A DNA stretch of 64,000 nt. Source: Buxus sempervirens (Eukaryota; Streptophyta; Magnoliopsida; Buxales; Buxaceae). The position numbers and the translations under genes are program-made. The DNA lies in contig OX387190.1 of NCBI GenBank assembly GCA_947561395.2, forward strand, positions 36,878,392 to 36,942,391, given 5' to 3'. The notes under the pieces were generated by a model. The model saw nothing but the letters and a program-made list of their open reading frames with translations, searched no databases and had not been told where the DNA came from. This document shows, in pieces, positions 23,142-35,800 of the stretch (position 1 is the first letter of the stretch; each line of letters opens with the position of its first letter).

Positions 23142-26118
23142 AATGGAGGTTTCAGCGAAACCTATTGTAGAAGAACTTTGTGATTTCGTCGGGAAGTAAA
23201 CATCTTTGGCAATTTGCAATTGTTTTGCAGAGATCTTAAATCCGCAGGTTATAGTTCTCTAGAAATTCATTCAGCGTTTCAGAAGATTTTGAGCCAAGTG
23301 GATGAAACCCATGAGGTGGACTGTTATCCTAAATGCAAGATTGCTCCGAATGTTGTTCGTGATGGTGCTCCGGCATCTCAGGAGAAGTCGGCAAGAGGCA
23401 CTCTCTCTTATGCTGAAATAGTTAGTAGAGGCAATTCAGCGGGTGTGGGTCGTCGCCATCAATCAAAGATGAGAAGTTCATTGGCGGTGTCCAAAAAGAC
23501 AATTCTCTTAGAGAGGAAATTGTTCCTATTTAGCAGAGCATCCGGAAAAGAGGGTGTCACTCTTCGGATTGTTGAGAAATCTGGAGAGTTTTCTTCCTAG
23601 GTGCAGTTTAAGGGTAGAGATGTTTATTGGTTTTTTAACGTAGTGGAAAATGCCTAGAATTATTCTCGTATGGTTGGTAATCTGGGCCGTTTGAAGGTAA
23701 GTGACTTTTGTTTCTCCGCGAAGATCCTGGTGAATAAGAGAGGTAGAATGCTCGTTGTCTCTGTTTCTTTGAATTCAAGACAGGGTGCTTCAGTTATCTT
23801 TCCTATGGCTGATGAAGTTTCTAAGTGGAAGTACATCCTAGCAACTTGGGAGCATTTGTCGTATGAGATGAAGGGTAAATCTAAGGTGGCAGTGGGCAAT
23901 CCAAGGGGAGGAGTTGAGGCTACTGATATAGAGGGCATTATTGGAGTTAGTGGCATATCTTCTCAGGGGTCTGGTTTGGGGAAGATAGAGGGGCCTGATA
24001 TCCATAGTGTAGATCAAGGATTCCGCTCTAATTTCTCGCACCTCTGTGCGGTTAATCATACGAGATGTAAGCTTATGAGAGAAGGATATTATAGTGCAAT
24101 TGAGATTAAACAAGTTTATCAGATTACTGGTATTCGTTGGGAGCATCCGTTAAGTTGTAAAGCTTCATCTCCTGTAAGTTGGGAATCTTGTTTTGCTGAT
24201 TGCCTCCAGAAGGGTAATACTTCAATGTCTTTCTTTATCCCGCTAGGTCCTGAGGATGCAGTGTTATTTGCAACTTCAGTTGGTGTGGCGAGACAGTTGG
24301 TAGCAGCTAGTCCGTTCGTTTTCAATGGAACAGTGGTCTCATTGGATTGGTGGTCTATGACTGGAAGGCTACCACCTAGGCCTATTAACAATGAGGGGTG
24401 ATGGTTAAGGTTGATGGGGATTCCCCCTCACCTATTCGCTCATCAATCGTTTCTAAGTATTGGAGAGATGATGGGTGGTCTCAAAAAGATGGGAGGAATA
24501 GATTACGATGGAGCAATTCAAATTAAAGTGGGGGAATCGCTTGCTTGCAGGATTCCCAGATGTCTGGTTATTTGGGATGGGAAGGAATGATTTGAGATCT
24601 TCGTTGAATTGGTTCTCAGAGACTGTTTTTTCGAATCCCAAGGAGTTTTAGGAGGAATGGTCTAAGGTTGAAGATGACTTATGTGGCAAGCCTAGGAAGG
24701 CAATTTTTGCACTTGGGCAAGGGCAAAATGGGACATTTAAAAGTAAAGAAGCAATATTTGGTGATGTCGTGCGATTGGACTCTAGAGAAGGGGGCGGAGG
24801 TAACGCTCCTGGTCAAGTGGCAGTTAACTTTAATTTGAATTGTAATGGGTTAGATAGTGGGGCCCAAGAAGGTGGGTTGGGTGAAGTCTCTCGTTTGAAG
24901 GTAAGCCCATCGGTTAGAAACTCAGGCCTTAAGGTTTTGTCTGAGATTGGTGGGCCAAGCAGATGGGCCCGTGGTGAAGTTGGTGAGGGTCAACCTAGAT
25001 CGACCCATGGGCCTAGTGTTTTGAAGGGTGTAAAAGAGAATAAAGGAATTTTCCCTGTCTTCCACTATTTTGATCGGGCAAAGCTGTTTTCATGTCTCAA
25101 CGAGTCATTGGAGGATGCTGGTACCCCTATTGCGATTGGCATCTCGAAAGGCCTGGCGGAGCGTCAACATGAGAAGACCAAGTCATCAGCTCTGGCGTCG
25201 GAATCTGGAGAGACTCCAGCTTATCTCAGTTTTGTTTCAGCATGGAGAAATCGATCTCGAGAATAGATGCGCAAATTTCCAGCGTTCGTTTTGCCTCGAG
25301 TGGGATTTGAGTTCGGACAGGAATTTTAGTAGGAGCAGCAAGGTTAAAGAAGATTGTTTCGTTCCTCCGTTGAAAGAACTTCCTGGAATAGCGTCTAATA
25401 AGGTAGTCTGCTACTCCAGGCGACTTGCCAAATCCTATAGGATGTGTCGCAACACTCCAGGGCAAAAGAATGATGAGGCACAGAGGAAGGACAAGGCTGG
25501 AAGTAGATCGCTGAAGGATAAGACATTGATAGGTGGAAAGCAGAGCCTATTTGACAATTCTAATGAAGAAATGGTTTTTGGAAACCTATTTACACAATAT
25601 TCTCCCAATCCTCTTCTTCTCTCCTCGCCTGTTCCTTTGGTGTCTAATTCTCATGCTCGTGCCTCACAGCTAAGAAGGAGGATAGGGATCCATCGGCGGA
25701 ATTGTCCGAAGCTCATAACGATCATGACAGCCCGTTAGGAGATGATGAAGAAAGATCACTTCTTCGGGGGGTGGGATCATTCCCAGATACAGTATTGAAT
25801 CGTGAAATGAAAGATGGCGATGAGAATTTGGAGGAGAATCTTTTGGTTGATCATATTTTTCAGGGTAATGTCAAGAAGCAAGTGATTATCTCTGTGATTG
25901 ATCCCAGCAAGGAGAACCATAGCTGTTCTCACATGCCTGTCTTGAATGGGGAGGCATCTGTATGGGTGGCCAAGAATATTATGAACCTAAGCAAGGCGCT
26001 TGGGGTTTCATTTCAGCGGTTTAAGAGGGAGGCTCAAGCCCTTTTTACAGCAATTGAAGAAAGGAGGGAGAATGGGAGCTACAGGGGAGGGCTTAGTGAA
26101 TCTTTGCAAGTGTCCTAA
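23142..26118 (+). pseudogene. LINE-C ORF1 (several frames)
   Basis: The likely start is ATG 23,142 (MEVSAKPIVEELCDFVGK), which soon meets a stop. Successive frames are 23,214-23,600, 23,670-24,401, 24,769-25,266, 25,070-25,738 and 25,702-26,118. Conserved with LINE-B ORF1 are SYAEIVSRG, ASGKEGVTLRIVEK, SAKILVNKRGRMLVVSV, the DUF4283-like PFVFNGTVVSLDWW, GIPPHLFAHQSF-like sequence, KVVCYSRRLAKS and FKREAQALFTAIEERRENG at the end. It is thought to bind the LINE RNA. There are at least five frame disruptions, so it is inactive. Confidence 0.8.
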
Positions 26119-26178
26119 TACGAAAGGATTTTTTAGAGGGGTCATTCAGCTGGTGGCATGGTATAACTCAATTTTTTA

Positions 26179-28625
26179 ATGATTTTAAAAATCCTTTCTT
26201 GGAATGTCAGAGGGCTCAATGCCCATGAGAAGAAGGGGAGAATCAAGGCAAGTATAGGGATGTGGGATCCCAACATAGTAATGCTTCAAGAATCGAAGTT
26301 AAGCATGGTTTCCAAATATGTGATGGGGGATATTTGGAGGGAGGACAGTGTGGATTGGGTTTTCTTACCGTCTCAGGGAGCTTCTAGAGGGATAATTTTA
26401 GCATGGAAGAGCGACAAATTCCTAAAAGCTCATACGTAGATGGGTCACTATGCCCTATCTGTATTGCTTAAACAATCTGTTAGCTCCGAGTTGTTCTGTT
26501 CTCGGCAATTTATGGGCCAAACGACCACTCAAAGTTAGGTAGAATTTGGGAAGAGCTATTGGAAGCAAGGGGAGTAAGGGGAACACCTTGTTGTATAGGA
26601 GGAGACTTTAATGTGGTCAGATTTCCTGAAGAAAGGACAAGTGCGAGGTGTTGTTCTCAAGCTATGTCTGAATTTTCTTCCTTTATTGAAAGCTTCCATC
26701 TGATCGATATTCCTCTCAGAGGATCTAGGTTCACTTGGTCCAAAAATCAGCTTTCCCGAAATTTATCAAAATTGGACAGATTCCTTGTTTCTATGGAGTG
26801 GGAGAGGTCTTTTCCAAAATTAAGTGCTGCTGCCTCGCCTAGATCAGTTTCGAATCACTCGCCAATATTGCTTACTTGTGAAAATGAGTTTTGTAAAGCA
26901 TCTCCTTTCAAATTTGAGAACATGTGGTTTGAAGATAAGTCTTTCATTGACTTGGTGGGGAAATGGTGGAACGAGATGGAATTCCATGGGTCTAGCTCTT
27001 ATGTGTTCTCAAGGAAATTGCGTGCCCTAAAATTCAAAATCAAAAGTGGAAAAGAGATGTGTTTGGGAGAGTTGATGAGAAACTTGATAGCATCATGGCA
27101 AGATTAAAAGAGTAAGAGAAATTAGAAGAGGGTGGGACTTTGTCGTTTGAAGAGTGGAAAGAGATGGGAAGCTTGAAATTAGACTTCAAGAAGGGTACAT
27201 CGTTATTAGAGATAAGCTGGAGGCAGAAATCGAGGGCTTTATGGCTTAATTCTGGAGATAAAAACACTGGTTTTTTCCACAAGATGGCTTCAGCTAGAGA
27301 GAGATCAAATTTTATTGATCACTTGGAGTTGGATGGGTCTCTTTTGCTTGAGCAAGAAGAAATTAAGAAGGCGGCAGCAGATTTCTTTGAAGATCTTTTC
27401 AAAGAAAAAGTATGTGTGAGACCTCTATTGGATGGGATGGAATTTGATTTAATTTCATATTTCCACAGGGATATGTTGGAAAGACATATAGTCGAAGAAG
27501 TGTTGGAGGTTATCAAGGAAATGGAAGGAGATAAGGCCCCAGAGCCGGATGGTTTTACAATTAAATTTTACAAGCTTTGTTGGGCGCATATCCGAGTTGA
27601 CTTTCTGAGAGCAATTCAAGAGTTCTATGATTCATCTCATTTTGAAAGTAGTTTGAATGCGACTTTTATTTCCCTCATTCCTAAGAGGAAGGGGCGGCAT
27701 CATTTAGAGACTACCAACCTATAAGCTTAGTGGGGAGTTTCTATAAAATAATCTCTAAAATTCTAGCTAAAAGGATGCGGATGGTGCTTCCAGATGTTAT
27801 ATCAAGATATCAAAATATATTTTATAGGAGGGAGACAAATCTTGGATGGTGTGATGATTGTTAGTGAATGTGTTGATTCTATTCAAAAAGAGGGTGTTGA
27901 TGGGATAATGTGTAAGTTGGACATTGAGAAGGCATATGACCATGTGAATTGGAATTTCTTATGGTATATACTTAAGAGGATGGGATTTGGGGTAAGATGA
28001 TGGGATTTGGGGTAAGATGAAGGAATTGGATGGTTAGGTGTATCTCTTCAACATCTTTTTCTGTTTTGGTTAATGAAGTGGTAGTATGGTTTTTCCATTC
28101 ATCTAGGGGTTTGAGACAAGGGATCCACTTTCCCCCTTATTATTTTTGTTGGTAATGGAGGCTCTAAGTCCTTTGGTGGTAAGGGCAGAAAATTTGGGGC
28201 TAATTGAAAGGGTGAAGTTTGGAGGAGGTACTTTATCCCATTTACTTTTTGCGGATGATGCTATGATTTTTTATAAGGCGCGAGCTTCCTAAGCTCTTGT
28301 GGTTAGATCAATCTTGACTTTGTTTTGAAGCTCTTTCAGGTTAAGAATGAACTTAAAGAAAAGTGAGCTGTTTGATGTTGGGGGAAGTGGTAATGCCTCT
28401 ATCTTATGCGATCTTTTGGGTTGTCGATTGGGTTCTTTACCCACTTTGTATCTCGGAATTCCTATTGGGCGTCTTTTAAAACTAAATCAGTTTGGGAATT
28501 AACTTTATCGCGGATGAAGAAGAAGTTGCCTTCTTGGAAAGGGAGATTTTTATCTAAAGATGATAAGGTGGTATTGATCAAGAGCACTTTGTCTAACCAT
28601 CCAACATATATGCTCTCTTCTGTAC
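26179..28625 (+). pseudogene. LINE-C ORF2: endonuclease and RT, 3'-truncated
   Basis: It starts 60 nt after ORF1 with MILKILSWNVRGLNAHEKK. The endonuclease shows MLQESKLSMV and CIGGDFNVVRFPEER, but the SDH motif is altered to SNH (SVSNHSPILL). The RT shows [40 protein letters not shown] (FADD intact) and SNHPTYMLSSVL, where it stops at the inverted junction. Frame breaks occur near 26,438, 26,500, 27,107, 27,724 and 28,000, where a 20-bp direct repeat of GATGGGATTTGGGGTAA-type sequence is seen. It is non-functional. Confidence 0.85.
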
Positions 28626-31600
28626 TAATCCACTTGAGATCGAGCAATGCACAAGGAGATGATTCACATTCTCCACACTAGATTTGCAAAGACAACACCT
28701 GCTAGGAAACTGCCACCCTCTCTTCATCAAATTCTCCATAGTTAGGATCTTTTCCATCACCGCAGTCCACATAAAAAATCCCACTTTAGATGGGAGTAAT
28801 GGTTGCCATAGTAAGGTGTGGACCTTAAAGCTAGTATTATGCTTACTAAGATGGTTGTAGAGGCTCTTCACGGAGAATTTACCATCATTGCTCCCAGTCC
28901 AAACCATTTTATCATGATAGAAATCCAACTCCTTCCCGTTTATACATTCCGATAGCTGGTCCAAAGCTTCCACCTCCCAATCGAAGATTCCTCTTCTAAA
29001 ATTCAAATCCCATTGTATACCTCCCGTTCCATAGGAATACATAACCACAACATGAGCTTGAGAGGATAACGATACGCTATACAACATGGGGTATTGCTCC
29101 TTAAGAGGTACATTAGAGCACCAAGTATCACACCAGAAACTCACCCCTCCCCACCTGATACTTCACCCCTTCCTTAACCAAAGGAGAAAATCTGCAAATA
29201 GGCCTCCATAAGCTACATCCAATAATATCATTCACCTGATCTGGAACCCAACTTGCCTCATCATATCCATATTTAGCCGAAATGAGGTTCCTCCATAAAC
29301 TATCCATCTCCGGACCAAAACGCCAACACAACTTTGCCAAAAGGGATTGATTGAATAACCGAAGGTTTTTAATTCCCAACTCACCTTCATCCTTTGGTTT
29401 GCATATGTCATTCCAAGCTACCAAGTGATACTTGTTGGCCTCCTCCCCTCCTGCCCATAAGTAATTCATCTGTAACTTTTCAATTCTATCCAATACTGAC
29501 TTCGGGGCAAGTAAAGATGAAAGCATATAAGTTGAATGGTTCGACAAAGAGCTCTTAATTAACACCACCTTACCACCTTTAGATAAAAATCTCCATTTCC
29601 AAGAGGCTAACTTCTTCTTCATATGTGATATGATGGGTTCCCAAACTGATTTAGCTTTAAAGGATGCACCAATTGGAATCCCGAGGTACATAGTAAGGAG
29701 AGAACCCAATTTATAGCCCAAAAGATCACATAGATATGGAGCAATGGCACTTCCCCCAACATCAAACAACTCACTTTTGTGTTAGTTGATTTTCAAACCC
29801 GAGATAACTTCAAAACATGTCAGAATCGATCTAACCACCAGAATTTGTGAGGCTTGAGCCTTACAAAAAACCATAGCATCATCTGCAAAAAGCATGTAGA
29901 TAGAGTTAAAGCACCTCCACCAAATTTCACCCCTTCAATTAAACCCAAATGAGCTGCCCTATCCACCATACGACTTAAGGCCTCCATCACCAATAAAAAT
30001 AATAAGTGGGAAAGAGGATCCCCTTGCCTCAAACCCCTAGAAGAGTGGAAGAAACCCAATGCCACACCATTTACCAAAACAGAAAACGATGCAAAAGAGA
30101 CACACCCAACCATCCAACTTCTCCATCTTTCTCCGAATCCCATCCTCCTAAGCATATACCACAAGAAATTCCAATTGACATGGTCGTAGGCCTTCTCAAT
30201 ATCCAACTTACATAATACCTCCTCCACACCCTCTCTTTGGATGGAATCAACACATTCACCTACAATTAACACTGCATCTAGAATTTGCCTTCCCCCATAC
30301 AAATGTATTTTGATATCTAGATACAACATCAGGTAGCACCGCCCTCAACCTTTTTGCAAGTACTTTAGAGATTATTTTGTAGAAACTACCGACTAAACTG
30401 ATAGGCCGGTAGTCTCTTAATGGTGCCGCCCCTTCCTTCTTTGGTATGAGGGAAATAAACGTTGCATTCAAGCTACCTTCGAATTGTGACGTCTCATAGA
30501 ACTCTGGAATTGCCTTCATAAAATCTTCACGGATGTGCGACCAGCAAAGCTTGTAAAATTTAATTGTAAAACCATCCGGACCAGGAGCCTTATCATCCTC
30601 CAAATCCTTAAGAGCCTTTCCAACATATCCCTATGGAAATCTGAAATTGTATCAAACTCCATCCTATCCATTAGTGGTCTTACACCTTCTTTCTCTTTGA
30701 AGAGATCTTCAAAGAAAACAAGTGACGCCTTCTTTATCTCTTCTTGCTCAAACAAAAGAGCCCCTTCCACCTCCAAATGATCAATAAAATTTACTCTCCC
30801 TCTAGCTGAAGCCATTCTATGGAAGAAATCAGTGTTCTTCTCCCCGGATTTGAGCCATAAGGCCCACGATTTCTACCTCCAACTTATCTCCAATAAAGAT
30901 GCGGCCTTCTTGAAGTCTAATTTCAAGCTAGCCATCTCCTTCCAATCATCAAATGACATACTGCCTTCCTCCTCTAAACGCTCAAGCTCCTTTAGCCTTA
31001 ACATAATACTTTCAAGCTTCAAATCTACTCTTCCAAATACTTCTCTATTCCACTTCTTAATCTTGAATTTAAGGGCATGCAATTTCCTTGAAAACACATA
31101 AGAACTTGACCCATGAAAATCCAGCTCCTTCCACCACTTCCCTACCAAATCAATGAAGGAAGAGTCTTCAAGCCACAAGTTCACGAATCTAAAAGGAGAA
31201 GCTTTCCGGAACTCGTTCTCACTAGAAAGTAAGATTGGGCAATGATCCAAAATTGATCTAGGCCAAACGGCAGCACTAAATTTAGGAAATACCTTCTCCC
31301 ACTCCAAAGAAACAATGAATCGGTCCAGCTTGGATAGATTTCGAGATAGCTGATTTTTTGACCATGTAAATTTGGATCCTTTGAGAGGAATATCCATTAG
31401 ATGAAAGCCTTCAATAAACGTCGAAAAATCAGACATGGCTTCAGAATAATATCTACCATTTGACCTTTCACTTGGAAATCTTACTACAATAAAGTCACCT
31501 CCAATACACCATGGTGTCCCTCCTATTCCTCTTGTTTCCGATAACTCCTTCCAAATTTGGCCCGACTTTGAGTGATCATTAGGGCCATAAACTGCCGAAA

Positions 31601-31843
31601 TCAGCAACAATTCGAAGCTTGCAACTTGTTTAGCAGCACAGATAATACATATTGTCCCATCCACATATGAGCTTTTAAGAATTTCTTACTCTTCCATGCT
31701 AAAATGATCCCTCCAGATGCTCCCTGTGACGGTAAGAAAGACCAATTCACTTCCTCCTCCTTCCAAATATCCCCCATCGTAGATTTCGATACCGTGCTAA
31801 GCTTCGATTCTTGAAGCATTATTATATCAGGTTCCCACAAACC
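28626..31843 (-). pseudogene. LINE-B2 ORF2 body (RT and most of endonuclease)
   Basis: The endonuclease is in frames 31,601-31,879 and 30,873-31,664, with a one-base loss near 31,632. It includes PWCIGGDF without the TGA seen in both LINE-B1 repeats, and ILDHCPILL for the SDH region. The RT is in frames 30,256-30,603, 29,820-30,329 and 29,128-29,769, with FADD sequence intact but out of frame by a one-base loss near 29,897. The zf-RVT (28,593-29,144) is cut at the LINE-C junction. A TAG near 29,784 and a small deletion near 30,615 are shared with LINE-B1. It is non-functional. Confidence 0.85.
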
Positions 31844-31848
31844 TATAC
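31844..31848. repeat. Chromovirus target duplication (left)
   Basis: TATAC directly before TGTTGTG; repeated at 37,128-37,132. Intact LINE-B sequence (8,555 region) has a single copy of the corresponding site. Confidence 0.9.
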
Positions 31849-32297
31849 TGTTGTGTTGCTTTGAGACGGATCGAGTCACAGGCTTATCGACCGGGAAGGC
31901 CCAAGGATCGAGCCTACGTTGTTTACCTATTTTGGAGTAAAATGATCTAGGATGCTTCGAGGGATCCTATCCTCCTGGTAGAGCTATTCAAGGTGCTCTA
32001 TGCCTCCTGGGTCAACAACAGTTGAGATGAAAATCTTGATACCCTTTATTCATGTCTACGTAAACTTAAATAGCCATTTAGCTTACAACTAGCCGTTGGC
32101 TTTAAGAAAGGAAAAACATACAATAAGGAAATTCTCCCACGTAATTGTAGGAGTCATTATTTAAATGGAAAACAATTAATCCCCACATGGAAGTAGGAAT
32201 CCTTCTTAACAAGTCTTCACCCTTCAAAACAGCTCATCGGATTTCACTCAAGTACAGCTTATCCGCATGTCACTCCATCCCGTAATTGCCTCTAACA
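31849..32297 (-). repeat. Chromovirus 3' LTR
   Basis: 449 bp, identical by eye to 36,679-37,127. In the sense direction it is the downstream LTR, directly after the polypurine tract. Confidence 0.95.
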
Positions 32298-35200
32298 ACT
32301 CCTTCCCCCATGGAAACATCCTTGTCCTCAAGGATGAAGTAAGGGAAACGAGGCATGAAGGAGTCAACTGCTTCCCACGTAGCATCCGCAGGAGAGAGAT
32401 TCTGCCAGTGGACCAAAAGTTCTTCACCACTCCTTGTTTTTCTCCTGCCCAATATAGCTTGAGGAAGTGGGTGAACGTGTGGCACATCCGGAATCTGTGG
32501 CAACACGGGTTCCCCTTGGTTATTGCCAATCCGTTTTTTAGGTAGAGAAATGTGGAAGACAGGATGAATTTTGGAGTCTGGTGGTAGGTCCAGCTTGTAT
32601 GCCATGTCTCCTATCCTTGCAATAACCTTGAATGGACCGAAAAACTTGGGTGCAAGTTTCTGATTTTTCCGTTGTGCTGCTGTGAGTTGTCGGTATGGTC
32701 GTAATTTAAGGAAAACCCAATCTCCCACCTGATACTCTCTCTCTGTGTGACGAGCATCATAGTATCGTTTCATTCGGTGCTGAGCTTGTTGGAGATTAAC
32801 CTTCGTGTCCCTCAAGACTTGATCCCTTGCTAATAAAAACTGCTCAACAGAATCCACCTTAGTGGTGCCATTGACGTAGCCCAATAAAGTGGGTGGGGAT
32901 CGGCCATAAACGATTTCGAAGGGAGTTTTTCCAGTTGAAGAATGAATACTTGTATTGTAACAATATTGCACCCAAGGTAACCACATGAACCACTCCTTGG
33001 GCTTGTCTCCTGTAAAACACCTTAGATACATCTCTAGAGTCCTATTTACCACCTCGGTCTGACCATCCGTTTGTGGATGATAAGCCGAACTGAAATTGAA
33101 TTTAATGCCATTCAACTGAAATAGGGTCTTCCAAAAGGTACTTGTAAAGATCGGATCATGGTCGCAAACAATTGACTCGGGCATCCCATATAACTTGAAG
33201 ATGTGCTCAAAAAATATTTGAGCAATGGTGCTAGCCGTGTACGGGTGAGAGATAGGGATGAAGTGACTATATTTGGAAAAACGATCCACGACAACATAAA
33301 TTGCAGACTTCCCTTTTGAACTTGGCAATCCTTCTACGAAATCCATGGAGATATCCGTCCAAATATTTTTGGGGATAGGGAGAGGGCTTAGTAATCCTGC
33401 AGGTCGGGAATTCTCCACCTTGCTTCGTTGACAGACTTGGCATTCTTGAATGAATCGCCTTACACAATTTCTCATTCCACACCAATAGAATGTACTACGG
33501 ATTCTGTGCAGAGTTTTGTGTAGCCCCTCATGAGTGCTAGAATGAAATGATTCCATAATTAAAGGGATAAGGGAGGATTCGGTTAAGAGATAAATTCTCT
33601 CCTTAAAAAATGTGATCCCATCCTTTAAGGCCCAAGGCCCTACCACCTCATCCTCTTGAATTTTTTGAACTATATCCTGCAACGTCTTACTCCCTTCAAT
33701 TTCGGCCTTGATTGAAGATACCCAATCAGGGGTTGGCTTGGATATGGCAAGCAGTTGTGCTTCAAATTTCCTTGAGAGAGAATCGGCAGCCTGATTTTCT
33801 CGCCCCCTTTTATACTCAATTTCAAAATCATAGCCCATTAGCTTCACCATCCATTTTTGCTGTGCAGTTGTTGTAATGGTCTGTCTTAACAAGTGCTGCA
33901 AACTTCGTTGATCAGTGCGCACAATAAATTTTGCCCCTAAGAGATAAGGGCGCCATTTTTGGACTGCACAAACTAAAGCCAATAATTCTTTCTCATAAGT
34001 GGATAATGCCAAATTTTTCCCATTTAAAGCTTGGCTATAGAAAGCAATAGGCTTACCTCCCTGCATCAAGACTGCTCCAATTCCACTTCCAGAAGCGTCA
34101 CATTCTACCACAAATGGTATAGAGAAATCGGGCATGGCAAGGACAGGTCCCGACATCATTGCAGCCTTGAGATCCTCAAATGCTTGGTTTGCTTGTGGAT
34201 CCCACCTAAACGCATCCTTCTTGAGCATGTTAGTCAAGGGTTTAGTGATCTCCCCATACCCCTTGATGAACTTCCTGTAATAGCCCGTCAACCCCAAAAA
34301 ACCCCTCAATCCCTTCAAAGTGGTCGGTTTAGGCCAAGAATTCATAGCGGATATTTTATCGGGGTCCATAGCAACTCCATGTGAAGAAATGATATGACCC
34401 AAATAATTAACTTCTTTTTGTCCAAATTGGCATTTCTCCCTTTTGACAAAAAATTGATTATTCCCCAATTGCTGCAAAACTTGTTCCACATGCCTTAAAT
34501 GTTCTTCCCACGTTTTACTATAAATAAGGATATCATCAAAAAAGACTAACACAAATTTCCTAAGGAAATTTTTAAATACCTCATTCATGGTGGATTGGAA
34601 TGTGGCGGGAGCATTGGTGAGTCCAAAAGGCATAACTAAAAATTCGTAGTGCCCTTGATGTGTCCGGAAAGCCGTCTTCTCCACGTCTTTCTCATTCATT
34701 CGAATTTGATGATATCCAGACCTTAAATCCAATTTAGTAAAAAATTTCGCCCCATGTAACTCATCCAATAATTCATCGATCACGAGTATTGGGAATTTAT
34801 CCTTGATGGTGATTGCATTAAGAGCACGGTAATCCATACATAGCCTCCAAGACCCATCATGCTTCTTAACCAAGAGCACCGGTGAAGAATAGGGACTAGT
34901 GCTCGGTCGTATGACTCCGGTAGCTAGTAAATCCTTGACCATTTTCTCAATTTCATTTTTTTGAAAATGAGGGTAGCAGTAAGGTTTCACGTTAATTGGC
35001 CCTGCACCTTCCTTTAGGACAATATGGTGATCCCGTTGTCTCTGTGGTGGCAATGTAATTGGCTCCTTGAAAATTCCCGAATATGTGCTAATTAACCGCT
35101 GAAAATCTGGTTCGATTGGCTCTTCTCCTTGCTGGTCAACTCCCAACTGGATGGCATTCAATTGAAGGAGATAAGCACGCTTTCCCTTCCTTATTTTTCT

Positions 35201-35800
35201 CCTTAGATCTTGCTCTCCGTACATCCTATCTTTTGGTCCCCTTGTCCCATGCAATTCCACCGTTTTTCCCTTCCAAAAGAACTTCATCCACATGTCAGTA
35301 AATTCCCAAATCACAGGACCTAATTTCTTCAACCATTGAACTCCAAGGACAGCATCACATCCTTCTACTGGAAGAAGATAAAATTCTGTAACAAACTCAA
35401 TACCTTGGATAATTAAGGAAATATCCTCACAGAGTCCCCCACTGCACATTTTATTACCGTCGGCTACCGCCACTTCAAAACTCCCCTTCTGTGACGGTTG
35501 AATTCCTATTGAAGCCGCAACTTCTGAATTAAAAAAATTATGTGTACTGCCTGAATCGATCAAGATAGTAAGGATAAGACCCCCAACCTTCCCGTTCACT
35601 CTCATTGTTTGTGGAGCAGCTGTGCCTGTGATAGCGTGGAAACTTATTTCTGGAATTTCTTGACTCTCCTCTTGTGGTTCCAACTCCTCTTCTTCTTCTT
35701 CGGTAGTGGGGAAAATACCTTCGATCAAAAATAATTTTTTACACCGATGACCAGGTGCAAACTTCTCATCACAATTAAAACATAGACCCCTATCTCTCCT
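32270..35800 (-). CDS. Chromovirus pol: protease-RT-RNaseH-integrase-chromodomain
   Basis: The frame is open from the codon after the gag stop to a stop inside the 3' LTR; there is no separate ATG near its start. It begins with the nucleocapsid knuckle CFNCDEKFAPGHRC. Numbering from 35,728 gives 1,152 residues. Protease: ILIDSGSTHNFF (D58). RT: first aspartate in TKLDLRSGYH (D334) and FFDDILIYS (396-404). RNase H: VECDASGSGIG (D544) and further acidic residues at 582, 606 and 649. Integrase: HHCC zinc site (H729, H733, C763, C766) and catalytic D796, D856, E892 with DD35E spacing. The C-terminal chromodomain contains LLVHWQNLSPADATWE. All catalytic residues seem to be present, so apart from the upstream stop the enzyme part looks intact. 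It may be expressed only by readthrough, or the copy may be dead. Confidence 0.93.
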   Translation of the reverse strand, partial: RRDRGLCFNCDEKFAPGHRCKKLFLIEGIFPTTEEEEEELEPQEESQEIPEISFHAITGTAAPQTMRVNGKVGGLILTILIDSGSTHNFFNSEVAASIGIQPSQKGSFEVAVADGNKMCSGGLCEDISLIIQGIEFVTEFYLLPVEGCDAVLGVQWLKKLGPVIWEFTDMWMKFFWKGKTVELHGTRGPKDRMYGEQDLRRKIRKGKRAYLLQLNAIQLGVDQQGEEPIEPDFQRLISTYSGIFKEPITLPPQRQRDHHIVLKEGAGPINVKPYCYPHFQKNEIEKMVKDLLATGVIRPSTSPYSSPVLLVKKHDGSWRLCMDYRALNAITIKDKFPILVIDELLDELHGAKFFTKLDLRSGYHQIRMNEKDVEKTAFRTHQGHYEFLVMPFGLTNAPATFQSTMNEVFKNFLRKFVLVFFDDILIYSKTWEEHLRHVEQVLQQLGNNQFFVKREKCQFGQKEVNYLGHIISSHGVAMDPDKISAMNSWPKPTTLKGLRGFLGLTGYYRKFIKGYGEITKPLTNMLKKDAFRWDPQANQAFEDLKAAMMSGPVLAMPDFSIPFVVECDASGSGIGAVLMQGGKPIAFYSQALNGKNLALSTYEKELLALVCAVQKWRPYLLGAKFIVRTDQRSLQHLLRQTITTTAQQKWMVKLMGYDFEIEYKRGRENQAADSLSRKFEAQLLAISKPTPDWVSSIKAEIEGSKTLQDIVQKIQEDEVVGPWALKDGITFFKERIYLLTESSLIPLIMESFHSSTHEGLHKTLHRIRSTFYWCGMRNCVRRFIQECQVCQRSKVENSRPAGLLSPLPIPKNIWTDISMDFVEGLPSSKGKSAIYVVVDRFSKYSHFIPISHPYTASTIAQIFFEHIFKLYGMPESIVCDHDPIFTSTFWKTLFQLNGIKFNFSSAYHPQTDGQTEVVNRTLEMYLRCFTGDKPKEWFMWLPWVQYCYNTSIHSSTGKTPFEIVYGRSPPTLLGYVNGTTKVDSVEQFLLARDQVLRDTKVNLQQAQHRMKRYYDARHTEREYQVGDWVFLKLRPYRQLTAAQRKNQKLAPKFFGPFKVIARIGDMAYKLDLPPDSKIHPVFHISLPKKRIGNNQGEPVLPQIPDVPHVHPLPQAILGRRKTRSGEELLVHWQNLSPADATWEAVDSFMPRFPYFILEDKDVSMGEGVVRGNYGME
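32298..32309 (-). other. Polypurine tract
   Basis: Sense GGGGGAAGGAGT abuts the 3' LTR and would prime plus-strand DNA synthesis. Confidence 0.85.

Larger units (their letters stand above)
22893..28625 (+). mobile_element. LINE-C, 5' part (plus strand)
   Basis: A plus-strand LINE with a GC-rich 5' UTR, ORF1 and ORF2 down to the RT. It is cut at about 28,625, where inverted LINE-B2 sequence begins. A 3' end of matching divergence and orientation appears at 40,319-40,580, followed by a possible TSD. About 1 kb of RT/zf-RVT is missing between the two parts. It is clearly diverged (roughly one base in five by eye) from LINE-B. This is probably a once full-length element. Confidence 0.75.
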
